Shown: positions 43,261 through 53,346, numbered from the stretch's first letter. The stretch: 64,000 nucleotides of DNA from Dyadobacter sp. CECT 9275 (GCF_907164905.1 NZ_CAJRAF010000002.1:1364001-1428000); one strand, 5' to 3'. Notes: generated from the letters alone by a model not told the origin. Translations and numbers: made by a program.

Positions 43261-44631
43261 CTAAATGGTCCACTTCACCTCTGTCCAATCCACTTCCTGA
43301 GGTAAGCGGTTAGAAGTTGCCGAAATGGCGGCCAGTCGCCCGGCTGCCTCGCCCATCACCACAGAGTTGCCCGTAACCCGGTAACTGGAATGCGCAATAA
43401 AATCACCGCTTATGCAGCGCCCGGCCATCATTAATCCTTTGATATCTTTCGCAATTAATGCACGGATGGGTATGTCATAAGGTATGGCCTTTACACCCCG
43501 GTTATATACCTGCCTGTTCTCATCATCTTTTTTCACCGAATGCACATCCACTCCAAAAGTTACTCTACAGACCGCATCCTCATGCCGTGCCCCGGCCATG
43601 ATATCTCCAGCCGTTACGGTATACAACCCATGTATCCTGCGGCTTTCCCGTACCCCGATCTGTTCGGCAGTACTCACGATCCTTAAATTTTGCCAGGAGC
43701 CACCAAGTGAGCGGAGGCCATTCACGATCTGATGCACCTCCGCACGTGCCCGGAGGGTGGCAATACTGATTTGCCGGGCATCAAACCCCACATAACCATA
43801 TTCATGATTGGCCATTAACATAAACAGATCTTTATGTATGGGATATAACCCGGGCAGGCTATAGGAAGGTTTCACGCCACTTTTCATGATTTCGGCTTCC
43901 AGTCTTTTTTTAGAAGGAGACCGCACCTTGCTATCCTCGGCGTCGCGGACAAACGGTTTGATCTCTTCATAATTTATGCCGGTAACAATGGCCAGAAGGC
44001 TCATCGGCTGGCCTTCCCCTTCGGGGCCGCCATAATCGTATTTACAACCTGCCTGCATGGCAAGGTCCCCGTCGCCGGAACAATCCACAAAAATCCTGGC
44101 TGACCAGGCTTCCCTCCCCGACTTAGACTCTGTCAGCAGGTGCGTAAGCCTTCCATTTTTCACCGCCGTTGATACAACTCTGGTATGCAGACGGACATCG
44201 ACATTGGCCTCTACACAATAGGCCTCCAGAACTACCTTCATGATCTCGGCGTCAAAAGCATAACTGCTCCCGCTTGCAACAGTACCCTGCCCGGAAAGTT
44301 TGGCGAGGTCACGCTTGATTTCATTGATAAAACCTGATTTGTTCTGATTGTCCAGTATCCAGGTAAGGTTGCCGGCCGTCCATACTCCCCCCAAACAACC
44401 ATGTACTTCAATCAAAAGCGTTTTGGCTCCGTTTCTCCCTGCCTCTACGGCAGCAGCTATACCTGCCGGGCCCGCACCGCAAACGATCACATCATAAGCT
44501 CCGGCCAGAGGAATGGTCCGCTGGGGCTCTACCACTCCCTTTTCTTTGCTGACGGCGCCTTGTGCCACCGACTCGGAAAAGGGCAGTATTGCACCAAAAA
44601 TTGCTGTATTGATAAACGCTCTCCTCTCCAT
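43261..44631 (-). CDS. Tat-exported FAD-dependent oxidoreductase, copy 2
   Basis: 456 residues. The N-terminus MERRAFINTAIFGAILPFSESVAQG has a twin-arginine-like pattern, consistent with export of a folded flavoprotein. The FAD site is AYDVIVCGAGPAGIAAAVEAGRNGAKTLLIE, followed by HGCLGGVWTAG and IFVDCSGDGDLAMQAGC, which identify the FAD_oxidored (PF12831-type) family. The C-terminus KGLMMAGRCISGDFIAHSSYRVTGNSVVMGEAAG is the flavin-closing motif. It is closely paralogous to the next upstream gene (44811-46178) and downstream of a SusCD pair. The substrate may be the imported glycan or an alcohol. Confidence 0.88.
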   Translation of the reverse strand: MERRAFINTAIFGAILPFSESVAQGAVSKEKGVVEPQRTIPLAGAYDVIVCGAGPAGIAAAVEAGRNGAKTLLIEVHGCLGGVWTAGNLTWILDNQNKSGFINEIKRDLAKLSGQGTVASGSSYAFDAEIMKVVLEAYCVEANVDVRLHTRVVSTAVKNGRLTHLLTESKSGREAWSARIFVDCSGDGDLAMQAGCKYDYGGPEGEGQPMSLLAIVTGINYEEIKPFVRDAEDSKVRSPSKKRLEAEIMKSGVKPSYSLPGLYPIHKDLFMLMANHEYGYVGFDARQISIATLRARAEVHQIVNGLRSLGGSWQNLRIVSTAEQIGVRESRRIHGLYTVTAGDIMAGARHEDAVCRVTFGVDVHSVKKDDENRQVYNRGVKAIPYDIPIRALIAKDIKGLMMAGRCISGDFIAHSSYRVTGNSVVMGEAAGRLAAISATSNRLPQEVDWTEVKWTI

Positions 44632-44663
44632 CTGCTAATTGGTTTTGGTTATATATCATTCAT

Positions 44664-44789
44664 TTAAAAACAGGCCCAGGTCCACTGACGAGAGGCAAAC
44701 AGTACCTTTGAAACGTAAATGATCTTACCGCCCTCCCCTTTGGAGCAGCCCAGATCGAAGTAAGTATTCTCCAGCACCAGATCGTTTTT
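44664..44789 (-). other. Open frame without start in the gap between the two oxidoreductase genes, possible gene remnant
   Basis: The 179-bp gap contains a 41-codon frame on the minus strand, from 44789 to a stop at 44664-44666, reading NDLVLENTYFDLGCSKGEGG and onward to a terminal WTWACF. It looks protein-like but has no start and a stop immediately before it. It could be the decayed end of a third gene or chance. Confidence 0.25.
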
Positions 44790-44810
44790 TCATACAAAAC
44801 GTGACCTGAT

Positions 44811-46178
44811 TTAAGAAACTTCACTCCAGTTTACGGCCATGGGCAGCCTGTTGGACAGAGATGCCTTTGCCGCTACCTTGCCAGCAGCTTCCCCCATGGG
44901 CACGGCGTTACCCGTTACCCTGTAGCTTGCGTGCGCGTAAAAATCACCGCTGATACACCGGCCCGCCATCATCAGGTTGGTTACATCCTTAGCAATAAGG
45001 GAACGGAGGGGTATCTGGTAAGGCTTCATTTTTATGCCGGAGTTACTGTAACCTCCGCCTTCCGCTTTGGCCAATGCATGTACATCCACAGAGAATTTCA
45101 CATCACATACACCATCAGGAAACTGTGCTCCTTTCAGCAGATCTTCCTTGGTGAGCATATACTGCCCATGAATTCTCCTTCCCTCCCGGATACCGATTTG
45201 CGCCGCCGAAGTTACAATTCTTACATTGGACCAGATACCTCCGGTTGCCCGCAGCCCGCTTATGACTTTATTGATTTCGTTGCGCGCGTCAATGGTCGCC
45301 TTACTGATCGCATCGGCATCAATGGCTGACACGCCGTACTGGTGATTCATCATCAGCGCTACGGAGTCAGGGCGGATGGTAAAAAAGCTCGGCATACTGT
45401 AACTGGTGTCAAAGCCGATCCGTAGGATCGCCGCGTGCAGTTTTTTCTTACCTTCGGTAGAAGGTGACCCGTCTTTACCAAGTCCCTCAATAAATCCCTC
45501 CTTCACCAGGTCGGCCTCTTTCAGCCCGCTTAAAATCACCATCAGGGACATCGGCTGAACCCGGCCGGTTGCAGGCTCACCAAGATCAAAGCCACATCCG
45601 GCCCGAGCCGCCAGGTCGCCGTTACCCGTAGCATCAATGAACACTTTCGCCTTCCAGGCCTCGCGTCCCGAAAAACTTTCAGTAGTTATAAAATCAATTT
45701 TCTTATTCCTGTCCTGATACGCCGCCGTTACCCGTGTATGCAGGCGTACCTCCACCCCCGCTTCCCTGCACATTTCTTCCAGTATCCATTTCATTTGCTC
45801 GGCATCGTACTTCTTGGCCGTAAACTGAGCACCCGACTGATCCAGCCTGTAAATCAGTTCTTTCATGATGCCATTTTTATTTTCGTGATCGATGATATTA
45901 CTGAGCAGGCCTGCCGTCCAGATTCCCCCCAGGCACCCGTGCAGCTCAATCAGGGTTGTTTTTGCACCCGACCGGGCTGAGGCCAGCGCAGCGGCGAAAC
46001 CCGCCGGTCCACCTCCGCATACGATCACATCTGTTTCTCTGACAACAGACAAAGAACGCCGGGGTTCTTCCACGGTACCCTCCTTGCCTTTCTGAAAGGG
46101 ATTACTTTCGGAAGACACGAGATGCGGCAAAACGAACGGCCCCAGTAAACCCGCCTTGATGATATTTCTTCTTTTCAT
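44811..46178 (-). CDS. Tat-exported FAD-dependent oxidoreductase, copy 1
   Basis: 455 residues. Twin-arginine start MKRRNIIKAGLLGPFVLPHL, FAD site ETDVIVCGGGPAGFAAALASARSGAKTTLIE, HGCLGGIWTAG, FIDATGNGDLAARAGCGFDLG and the C-terminal NLMMAGRCISGDFYAHASYRVTGNAVPMGEAAGKVA. Collinear with the 43261-44631 product along its whole length, so they are a tandem duplication. It lies 109 bp downstream of the SusD gene on the same strand and is probably part of that uptake operon. Export places it in the periplasm next to the imported substrate. Confidence 0.88.
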   Translation of the reverse strand: MKRRNIIKAGLLGPFVLPHLVSSESNPFQKGKEGTVEEPRRSLSVVRETDVIVCGGGPAGFAAALASARSGAKTTLIELHGCLGGIWTAGLLSNIIDHENKNGIMKELIYRLDQSGAQFTAKKYDAEQMKWILEEMCREAGVEVRLHTRVTAAYQDRNKKIDFITTESFSGREAWKAKVFIDATGNGDLAARAGCGFDLGEPATGRVQPMSLMVILSGLKEADLVKEGFIEGLGKDGSPSTEGKKKLHAAILRIGFDTSYSMPSFFTIRPDSVALMMNHQYGVSAIDADAISKATIDARNEINKVISGLRATGGIWSNVRIVTSAAQIGIREGRRIHGQYMLTKEDLLKGAQFPDGVCDVKFSVDVHALAKAEGGGYSNSGIKMKPYQIPLRSLIAKDVTNLMMAGRCISGDFYAHASYRVTGNAVPMGEAAGKVAAKASLSNRLPMAVNWSEVS

Positions 46179-46287
46179 GATTTTTTAGTTTCAGGTAATG
46201 GATAACAGGTCTAAAATCAAATTCAAAAGATCGGAAAATGAAAAGGTACCGGCCCGGGATACTCGCAAACACGATACCTTTTTCATT

Positions 46288-47730
46288 TTACTTTATTGCC
46301 CAGAATACTTTGGTACGGGCTTCCAGCGCCGATATATTATCAATGTCTGTAGGCGTGCTGGTGTTCCTGGTGATTTCACTAACGGGGTACGGTAAACGCG
46401 ATGCTCTTCCGGTAGGATCAGTAAGCGGAATAACGCCCGTTCTTCTGACATCGTTATAGGCTTCTATAGGCTGAAACTGATAAAAATAAATGTACTTCTG
46501 CTTAATAACGTCACTCAAAACCAGCGCTCCGCTGCCGGGTAAAACTTTGGGTAAACTTTTATAGGCGCTGATTTTCTCATCACTCAGTTTTACCGCAGGC
46601 CGGTAATCTCCGGCATGTTTCAGCGCTAGGTCCACTGCCTGCTCATAAGCCGCATTGGCTTTGGCCTTATCCCCCAGCCTCAGCTGCGCTTCGGCTTCAA
46701 TGAATTTCAGCTCAACAAACGTCAGCAACGGCATCGGAGAATTAAAATATTTCATCAGTTCCGGTTTGGAATAATAGGCGCCATCGAGCCTAGGTTCCCC
46801 AAAGTCAGCCCTGGCGGTGCCGTTGGGGGCCGAAACGATCTGTCCTTTTACTTTGGTAAACCATATAGCAGCCCGTGGATCTTCATCGGCTTTCTGAGTA
46901 CTTCCAAAGCTCGCCATCGCCTGATAGATGCCATTCCCTACACTGGATCCTGGCTGGCTGTTATTGGCTACTGAAAACGGGTTTCCGTTGGTTTGGGTAT
47001 CCGCAAATTTAGAGAATATCAGGTTTTCAGCGTCACTGCTGAATGACTTTGCAATTGCAGCCAGCGCATTATTGGCCGATCCGGTACCATCAACGTTGCT
47101 CAGGCGGTTATACAGCCTGGCTTTTAACCCATAAGCCGTTTTAATCCACAGTGCCCGGTTGCCTGCAAAAAACATGTCATCCGTTTTGGGCGCAACAGGA
47201 CCCGGCTCCTTTTCCAGATTGATGATTGCTTCGTCCAGCATTTTTTGAATTTCGGCATAGATTTCCTGGGACGGATCAAAAGACGGATTCACAATATCGT
47301 CTCTTAACGCCTCCTTAAAGGGTATGTCGCCGAACAGATCCGTTAAAGCGGCCAGATTAAATGCTCTTAATACATCTGCTATTCCGGCATAGGTATACGC
47401 TTCGCTTTCCAGGGCCTTTTTCTTTACAATCGCAAGGTCATTCAGGGCCGAATAAGCCTGGCCCCATACCTGAGATCCCAGCCCCTGCACATCCTTGAGC
47501 ACGTTGTTCCCTAATACAAAGGTGTTAGCCTCCGACAGGTAATAGGCGTTTAAAGCGGTACTACCTCCCGCCACCTCTGTCACATAACTCATTTGTACCT
47601 GCGGCAAAATGGTTTTAAGCGGGGCATCATTTACCTGATTGGGATTGGTGTCTATTTTGTTAAGTATTTCATCCGTACAGGCCGCCGAAATGAACAGAAG
47701 CAGTACAATCAGTATCTGTAATTTTTTCAT
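46288..47730 (-). CDS. SusD/RagB-like lipoprotein (SusD-like_2 type)
   Basis: 480 residues. The lipoprotein signal is MKKLQILIVLLLFISAACTDEIL with lipobox SAAC. The start of the mature protein, NKIDTNPNQVNDAPLKTILPQVQMSYV, and the C-terminal KQKYIYFYQFQPIEAYNDVRRTG block are typical of the SusD-like_2 subfamily. It is the ligand-binding lid for the SusC encoded just upstream; 12 bp separate the two genes. ATG 47730 is chosen over TTG 47739, since it gives the standard signal peptide. Confidence 0.9.
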   Translation of the reverse strand: MKKLQILIVLLLFISAACTDEILNKIDTNPNQVNDAPLKTILPQVQMSYVTEVAGGSTALNAYYLSEANTFVLGNNVLKDVQGLGSQVWGQAYSALNDLAIVKKKALESEAYTYAGIADVLRAFNLAALTDLFGDIPFKEALRDDIVNPSFDPSQEIYAEIQKMLDEAIINLEKEPGPVAPKTDDMFFAGNRALWIKTAYGLKARLYNRLSNVDGTGSANNALAAIAKSFSSDAENLIFSKFADTQTNGNPFSVANNSQPGSSVGNGIYQAMASFGSTQKADEDPRAAIWFTKVKGQIVSAPNGTARADFGEPRLDGAYYSKPELMKYFNSPMPLLTFVELKFIEAEAQLRLGDKAKANAAYEQAVDLALKHAGDYRPAVKLSDEKISAYKSLPKVLPGSGALVLSDVIKQKYIYFYQFQPIEAYNDVRRTGVIPLTDPTGRASRLPYPVSEITRNTSTPTDIDNISALEARTKVFWAIK

Positions 47731-47742
47731 CTTTATCAAAAT

Positions 47743-50700
47743 TTAAAATTTCAACCGAATACCGGCGCCATAACTTTTTGTCTGGGGAATTTGAGAAACC
47801 TCAATACCTTGTGAATTCGGGCTGGAGTAGGATCCTTCGGTAATATTGACCTCAGGATCTGTAAAAGCCTTTGTGATCAGGAAAAGGTTGCGCCCTGTGA
47901 AGTAAACAGAAGCGTCACTTATTTTCCTCCCTTTCAGCCATTTAGCCGGGAAATTATAACTCAGCCCTACTTCCCGTAATCTGACAAACGATGCGTCGCT
48001 CAGGCTGGCTTCGCTGTTGGGCCATAAATTGTTGAAATAATTCACATCCTTCTTGATGACAATGTCGTTATCACCCACGATCTCCACCGTCCCGTTGGCC
48101 ACCGTTCCTTTTTTGCCCACAGGAACAAACGAGGTCTCTCTGTCGCGGGTTTCTCCTGCCAGGCCTCTTCTCTGAGACTCGTTCAGCGAATGGTTATATA
48201 TCAGCCCACCTTTTCGCCAATCCAGCTGGGCCGACAGGGTAAGACCTTTAAAGGTGAAACTGTTTATAAAATTCATTTCAAAATCGGGGGTAGGTGTACC
48301 GAGTACCTTTTGCGTATTGTTAATGATGGGTAACCCGTAATCCACCTTGGATTGATCACTCTGATAGATGATCTGATTACTTGCCGGATCTCTCATATAA
48401 GACGTCCCTACAAACTGAGGATATACATTGCCCACCTCGGCCACCAGTGAGATGACCCCGCTGGAAATATTTACCCGCTGGGTTCCTCCGTAAAGTTCCA
48501 GTACCTTGCTTTTATAGGTTGTGAAGTTTGTATTAAACTCCCATCTGAAATCTTTGATCTGCACGGGTACCAGCGAAAGGACGATTTCATGCCCGTTGTT
48601 GCGTATTTTTCCACCGTTTCTGATCTCGCTGGAAGCTCCGGTGGTAATGGCCACGGGAACATTAAAAATTTGCCCGTCCGACTTACTGTCAAAATAGGTG
48701 TAGTCAATGGATATCCGGTCACTTAAAAATCGGAGATCACCGCCTATTTCAAAAGTCCGGGTATTTTCGGGGCGCAGGTTCGGATTGATACGCGTTGAAC
48801 TCTGCGTCCAGCTCACCAGTCCCTGATACGGAAAAACGAAAGATCCTGGCGTATTGGTTGTAAAGCCTCTGCCATTGACGTAAATAGGACCCGCCTGGCC
48901 AACTTCAGCCAAGGTAGCTCTCAGCTTGGCAAATGAAAAGATCTGCTTGCTCTCCGGAAGCAGCTCGGTAACAATGGCACTGGCTCCGATAGAAGGATAA
49001 AAAAACGACCGGTTGCCTGCCGGCATATTGGATACGATATCATTTCTGCCCGAAGCATTGATGTAAATTTTATCGTTCCATCCGATGTTGACATTACCAT
49101 AAAATCCAACGATACGCTGTTTACTGGTACTGTTACTTGCGGAAATCAGGGTGGCATTTGCAAGATTAGGCCAGTTTCCAACCACCAAATTGGACCCCGT
49201 GGTGTTAATACTCTGGAAATTACTGTCGAATACTTCATTCCCGATAATGGCATCCACATTCCAGACCTTGCCGATGCGCTTGCTGTAGTTAAGGAACAGA
49301 TTGGAGTTCAGCTGGTTGGAAAACCTCGTATACAGAAAAAGGTCTCCTCCGCTAGGTGGGTTGGTTCTGCCCCGGGTGGCATAACCGAGTTCGTTATAAT
49401 CATTGATGACCGTGGTGTAATGATCCACCCCGACCCGATAATTCAGTGCAAGGTCAGGTGTAAACTTATAGTTCAGCAGTATATTCCCAAGGGTTCGTTT
49501 GGTCTTTTCGTTTCTGAACGTATGATTGATCACCCAGTAAGGATTATTCTGCGATACCCGGTAAAATATTTGCTGGTAAGGATCCCCCGGTGTTGCGTAA
49601 GGTTTCCCTTTCAGGTTATAGGAAGGAGGAGTTTCCGTTATCCCTCTGAAAATGTTTTCGTTACCTCCCTTTTCCGGAAAATCGTCCACTTTCAGATCCG
49701 AATAATTCACCGAGATGGAGGAGGTCAGATTTTTCAGCAATTTAAAATCACCGTTAAATTTGATGTTGTTTCTGGACATCGACGAATTAGGCACAATTCC
49801 CTTTTGATCGTTTCTGCCCACTGCTATCATGAAATTCCCGAAATCACCTGAATTGGAAAAACTCAAATTGGTGTTCATGGTACTTCCATTCCTGAAAAAA
49901 TCCTTGTCGTTGTCATACACCCCTGGTTCTTCCTGCTCTCCGAGCTGATTCGTATAGGTGGTCATTGAACTGATGCGCGGTCCCCATGTAAAAATGGAAT
50001 TGGGATTAAAAACGCCGTTTTCGCCCTGCGCGAATTCCATCTGCAGGTCCGGAAGCATACCTATCTGATCCACACTGAACTGGGTATCGAAACTCACCGT
50101 AGGTTTTCCTTTGGCACCCGCACCATTTTTGGTCGTGATTACCACCACCCCGTTTGATGCTCTCAGGCCATACAAAGCAGAAGCTGCCGGTCCTTTAAGT
50201 ACGTTCATGGACTCAATATCATTTGGGTTCAGATCAAGTACACGGTCACCTCCTGAAATAGGCAGACCATCCACTACATAAAGCGGTGAATTATTCCCCG
50301 ACAGCGAACGGCTCCCCCTGATCCTGATCCCCGGAGACTTTCCCGGCATACCGCTGTTAAGGTTCACTGTTACTCCCGCAACCTTTCCCTGAAGCCCTCC
50401 CAGGACATTTGGATTACCAGCGGCAGAAATGGATTTCCCGGATATCTGCTGCGTGGCATACGTAAGTGATTTCTGTTCCTTTTTGATACCGAATGCTGTG
50501 ACCACCACTTCGTCAAAAGTACGGGCATCCACCACCATGCTTACTTTCAGATAGTTGGACTTTCCTATTTCTATTTCTTGCGTGAGATAACCTACAAATG
50601 AGAAAACAAGTATATTGCTGCCTTCGGGAACATCAAGTCGGAAATCGCCGTCGGCATCGCTGATGGTTCCTGTCTGAGAATTTTTAACCAGAATGGTAAC

Positions 50701-51174
50701 ACCGGGGAGTGCACTACCTGTATCGTCCGTCACTTTTCCCGAAACCGATTTCACATTGGCTTTCAAGGGAATTACCTCCTCTGTTTTTTCTTCCCTCGCC
50801 TCCTTTTTCTCCGTGCTATTGGTTTTACGTGAGAGGATGATCTGTCTTCCGGATACGATATACCCTACCTGCAAAGGGCTCAGGAGATTATCCAGTACTT
50901 CTCCCACCGTAACATTATCTGCTTTGAGTGAAACCGTTCGCTTTGGAGGTACCACCTGAGGACTGTAAGAAAACCGGACATCCGCATTTTTTTCAATCAT
51001 GTGCAGAACAGTTTTAATATTCTCGTTCTGTACATGGATTGAAATAGTCCGGTTCAGCAGTTCCTGGGCGGAAACATCCGTGGCCCAGGATACCCCTACA
51101 AACAGAAAAGCTAAAACAATTTGCACAAAGGTAATTTTCATACACCTTTTTAGGTATGGATTTACTTTTTTCAT
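47743..51174 (-). CDS. SusC/RagA TonB-dependent transporter with N-terminal STN domain
   Basis: 1143 residues. The signal peptide is followed by a secretin/TonB STN domain (about 45-115, ISIHVQNENIKTVLHMIEKNADVRFSYSP), a linker, a CarboxypepD_reg-like domain (about 143-215, VSGKVTDDTGSALPGVTILVKNSQTGTISDADGDF), and a plug (VVVTAFGIKKEQKSLTYATQQISG...LNPNDIESMNVLKGPAASALYGLRASNGVVVITTK). The remainder is a 22-strand barrel ending RLKF. The STN domain marks a transducer that signals to the FecR and ECF sigma factor encoded upstream (51356-53118). It imports an oligosaccharide or similar ligand across the outer membrane. Confidence 0.95.
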   Translation of the reverse strand: MKKVNPYLKRCMKITFVQIVLAFLFVGVSWATDVSAQELLNRTISIHVQNENIKTVLHMIEKNADVRFSYSPQVVPPKRTVSLKADNVTVGEVLDNLLSPLQVGYIVSGRQIILSRKTNSTEKKEAREEKTEEVIPLKANVKSVSGKVTDDTGSALPGVTILVKNSQTGTISDADGDFRLDVPEGSNILVFSFVGYLTQEIEIGKSNYLKVSMVVDARTFDEVVVTAFGIKKEQKSLTYATQQISGKSISAAGNPNVLGGLQGKVAGVTVNLNSGMPGKSPGIRIRGSRSLSGNNSPLYVVDGLPISGGDRVLDLNPNDIESMNVLKGPAASALYGLRASNGVVVITTKNGAGAKGKPTVSFDTQFSVDQIGMLPDLQMEFAQGENGVFNPNSIFTWGPRISSMTTYTNQLGEQEEPGVYDNDKDFFRNGSTMNTNLSFSNSGDFGNFMIAVGRNDQKGIVPNSSMSRNNIKFNGDFKLLKNLTSSISVNYSDLKVDDFPEKGGNENIFRGITETPPSYNLKGKPYATPGDPYQQIFYRVSQNNPYWVINHTFRNEKTKRTLGNILLNYKFTPDLALNYRVGVDHYTTVINDYNELGYATRGRTNPPSGGDLFLYTRFSNQLNSNLFLNYSKRIGKVWNVDAIIGNEVFDSNFQSINTTGSNLVVGNWPNLANATLISASNSTSKQRIVGFYGNVNIGWNDKIYINASGRNDIVSNMPAGNRSFFYPSIGASAIVTELLPESKQIFSFAKLRATLAEVGQAGPIYVNGRGFTTNTPGSFVFPYQGLVSWTQSSTRINPNLRPENTRTFEIGGDLRFLSDRISIDYTYFDSKSDGQIFNVPVAITTGASSEIRNGGKIRNNGHEIVLSLVPVQIKDFRWEFNTNFTTYKSKVLELYGGTQRVNISSGVISLVAEVGNVYPQFVGTSYMRDPASNQIIYQSDQSKVDYGLPIINNTQKVLGTPTPDFEMNFINSFTFKGLTLSAQLDWRKGGLIYNHSLNESQRRGLAGETRDRETSFVPVGKKGTVANGTVEIVGDNDIVIKKDVNYFNNLWPNSEASLSDASFVRLREVGLSYNFPAKWLKGRKISDASVYFTGRNLFLITKAFTDPEVNITEGSYSSPNSQGIEVSQIPQTKSYGAGIRLKF

Positions 51175-51355
51175 AATTTTGATTTGTCAGTTCAGTATTA
51201 TTAGATTCTGGACATAGCCATCCCGTTTCCAAATCTTCTGATTGGTAATGCCGGGTGCAAAACCAGTGGTGATGCAAGCACCATTGGTTTTTTATTTTAA
51301 GAGTAGGGTATTTATGTTTTCATTGGCATTATTTTAGGTTCATACTTCGGAATAC

Positions 51356-52459
51356 TTATTCACAACTGCCTCCATTGATGATAATCTGCCCATCAAATTT
51401 CTGGTAAGTTGCTTTTACCGTTTTACAGATTATTTCCAGTTTCTGGTCAAACGATTCATGATTCAAAGAAGCGCTCAGCTGGCACCCCTGCAGACCTTCC
51501 TGATTATATCGGATGGTAATGCCATAGGCCATTTCGATATCCTTAAATACTTTTGAAATGGAAACCTCGTCGTACATAAACGTAGGCCTGTCCGTGGCGG
51601 CCGACGTCAGGATTTCAGGTTTTTCCACCAAAGTCTTGCTGAATTCTTCTGATTTTCTTGAAAAAACAGCCTGCTGATTGGGCAGCAGTAACAGTCCCTT
51701 ATGCGGTGGTTTTTCATTGCCAGCCTGGGTATGGCCCGCTGGTTCCCGGTAAACCGATACCTGCCCCGATGCCACATTTACCTTCACCTCCGTTTCCTTT
51801 TCGTAGGCACGCACGACAAATTTCGTTCCCAAAACCCGGGTTACCACCTTGTTGGCATATACCAGAAAAGGCTTCTGAACATTTTTTGTAACTTCAAAAG
51901 AGGCCTCGCCCGAGAGCAGTACCTTGCGGTCAGTTTGATTAAAATCGTTTCCATAGCTGATTTTGCTATGGGGCAGCAGCTGTACCTCGGAGCCATCCGG
52001 CAAAAGAAACAACTGTACCTGCCCAGTTGAATTTACCTTTTCAGTAAAGGCCGTCTGCAACGCCGAAACATGTAAACTGTAATCCGATTTGGTGCCCTTG
52101 CTTCTCCATATCAAACTCCCTACCAGGATCGCAAGCACAACCGAGGCAGCCGCAAGCCATTTAGGGCTCAGTTTCAGACTTCGGGTTTGCGCCTGTGCTG
52201 CATTAGTGGCTTTGATTTTGAGAAGTAATTCCGAGATCATCGCCTCCGATAAATAGGTGGAAGCGTAATCGTGCAGCCCCAGCCGAACCGAATCCAATAA
52301 AAAAATGGCTTGCTCCCATTCGTTCAGATTGCCGGGATCCGTTTGTAACCAAGCTTCCCAGAATTCAGATGAAGTCTTCGTCGGCAATAACTGGTGGCTG
52401 ATAAAGGTATCATCCGTCAGAAAATCAGATGAAGTAAAATGGGAGTAGACAGTTTTCAA
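51356..52459 (-). CDS. FecR-family anti-sigma factor
   Basis: 367 residues. An N-terminal cytoplasmic segment (EFWEAWLQTDPGNLNEWEQAIFLLD) is followed by one transmembrane helix (about 103-121, WLAAASVVLAILVGSLIW). The periplasmic FecR domain (VQLFLLPDGSEVQLLPHSKISY...LSGEASFEVTKNVQKPFLVYANKVVTRVLGTKFVVRAY) and a C-terminal STN-like DUF4974 domain come next. The only upstream start in frame is TTG 52459. It lies 59 bp after the sigma gene stop. In this system it receives the signal from the STN domain of SusC and releases the sigma factor. Confidence 0.92.
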   Translation of the reverse strand: MKTVYSHFTSSDFLTDDTFISHQLLPTKTSSEFWEAWLQTDPGNLNEWEQAIFLLDSVRLGLHDYASTYLSEAMISELLLKIKATNAAQAQTRSLKLSPKWLAAASVVLAILVGSLIWRSKGTKSDYSLHVSALQTAFTEKVNSTGQVQLFLLPDGSEVQLLPHSKISYGNDFNQTDRKVLLSGEASFEVTKNVQKPFLVYANKVVTRVLGTKFVVRAYEKETEVKVNVASGQVSVYREPAGHTQAGNEKPPHKGLLLLPNQQAVFSRKSEEFSKTLVEKPEILTSAATDRPTFMYDEVSISKVFKDIEMAYGITIRYNQEGLQGCQLSASLNHESFDQKLEIICKTVKATYQKFDGQIIINGGSCE

Positions 52460-52518
52460 CGAGATCAGATTTTGTTAAGTCCGCCAATAGATGACCGATT
52501 TGACAAAACGTACTCACT

Positions 52519-53118
52519 TTAACCCAAAAAAATATTAAAAAAGTTAATAAAAAACAGAATGATCCATCCGCGCAGTTTCTCAATTGCCCTGAAAACCAGA
52601 TTTTTGGCCGACTGGCTGTTGACTTCCAGCACATTTCCTATCTCGGTGTAATTCAGGTTTTCGATAAACCGCAATTTCAGCGCTTCCTGCTGCCTGTTCG
52701 GCAATTGGGCAATCAGTATTTTAAGCCTCTCCTGGCGGGAGCTGGCGGCCTCGAGTTCTTCCAGGATTTCAAGATCATTGGGTTCAAAAACCTCTATGTC
52801 TACATCGGCCAACGACTTAAAGGAACGCTCCTTCCGTTCGAGCAGGTGCATCATTCTTGTTTTGAGCGCCTTTAACAGGTAATATTTTACATTATCTGGT
52901 ACCGACAACCGGTTTCGTTTTGCCCATATCTCCGTAAAAACATCATGAATACAATCCAGGACGAAGGCGTCGGAAGTGGTTACCAGGCTTGATCCGTACC
53001 GGTACATATCTCTGATGAAAAGCTTGTATAATTGCGTATACGACTCTTCATCTCCGTCCAGAAAAGCTAGCCAGAGCTGCTGATCCTGTTTTGAATGTGG
53101 ATTAACGGTAGCCTTCAA
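52519..53118 (-). CDS. ECF-type RNA polymerase sigma factor
   Basis: 199 residues with sigma region 2 (YKLFIRDMYRYGSSLVTTSDAFVLDCIHDVFTEIWAKRNRL) and region 4 (LPNRQQEALKLRFIENLNYTEIGNVLEVNSQSAKNLVFRAIEKLR). It is followed by the FecR gene and SusCD, the standard trans-envelope regulated order in Bacteroidota. The start is TTG 53118; no ATG was found upstream in frame. The C-terminus ends in a short hydrophobic tail (WIILFFINFFNIF), unusual for a soluble sigma factor and worth noting. Confidence 0.92.
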   Translation of the reverse strand: MKATVNPHSKQDQQLWLAFLDGDEESYTQLYKLFIRDMYRYGSSLVTTSDAFVLDCIHDVFTEIWAKRNRLSVPDNVKYYLLKALKTRMMHLLERKERSFKSLADVDIEVFEPNDLEILEELEAASSRQERLKILIAQLPNRQQEALKLRFIENLNYTEIGNVLEVNSQSAKNLVFRAIEKLRGWIILFFINFFNIFLG

Positions 53119-53346
53119 CGGAGATGGGTTAGGACAAAAGTGGGACGGAGAAATATGCAGAACGACAGGGAGAGTAAAACATCAGCGTGAAATTAAGATT
53201 AATTCCATTTTTTATCAATATAATCTAAGAATATATCTTGAATGGAAATAAATCTACAAAATTCCGTCGTGCGAGACGCGGAAATACCAATCGCTTTAGA
53301 GGTACCTCATGCTGCACTACCCAACAGCTGACCCATGGAAAAGCAA

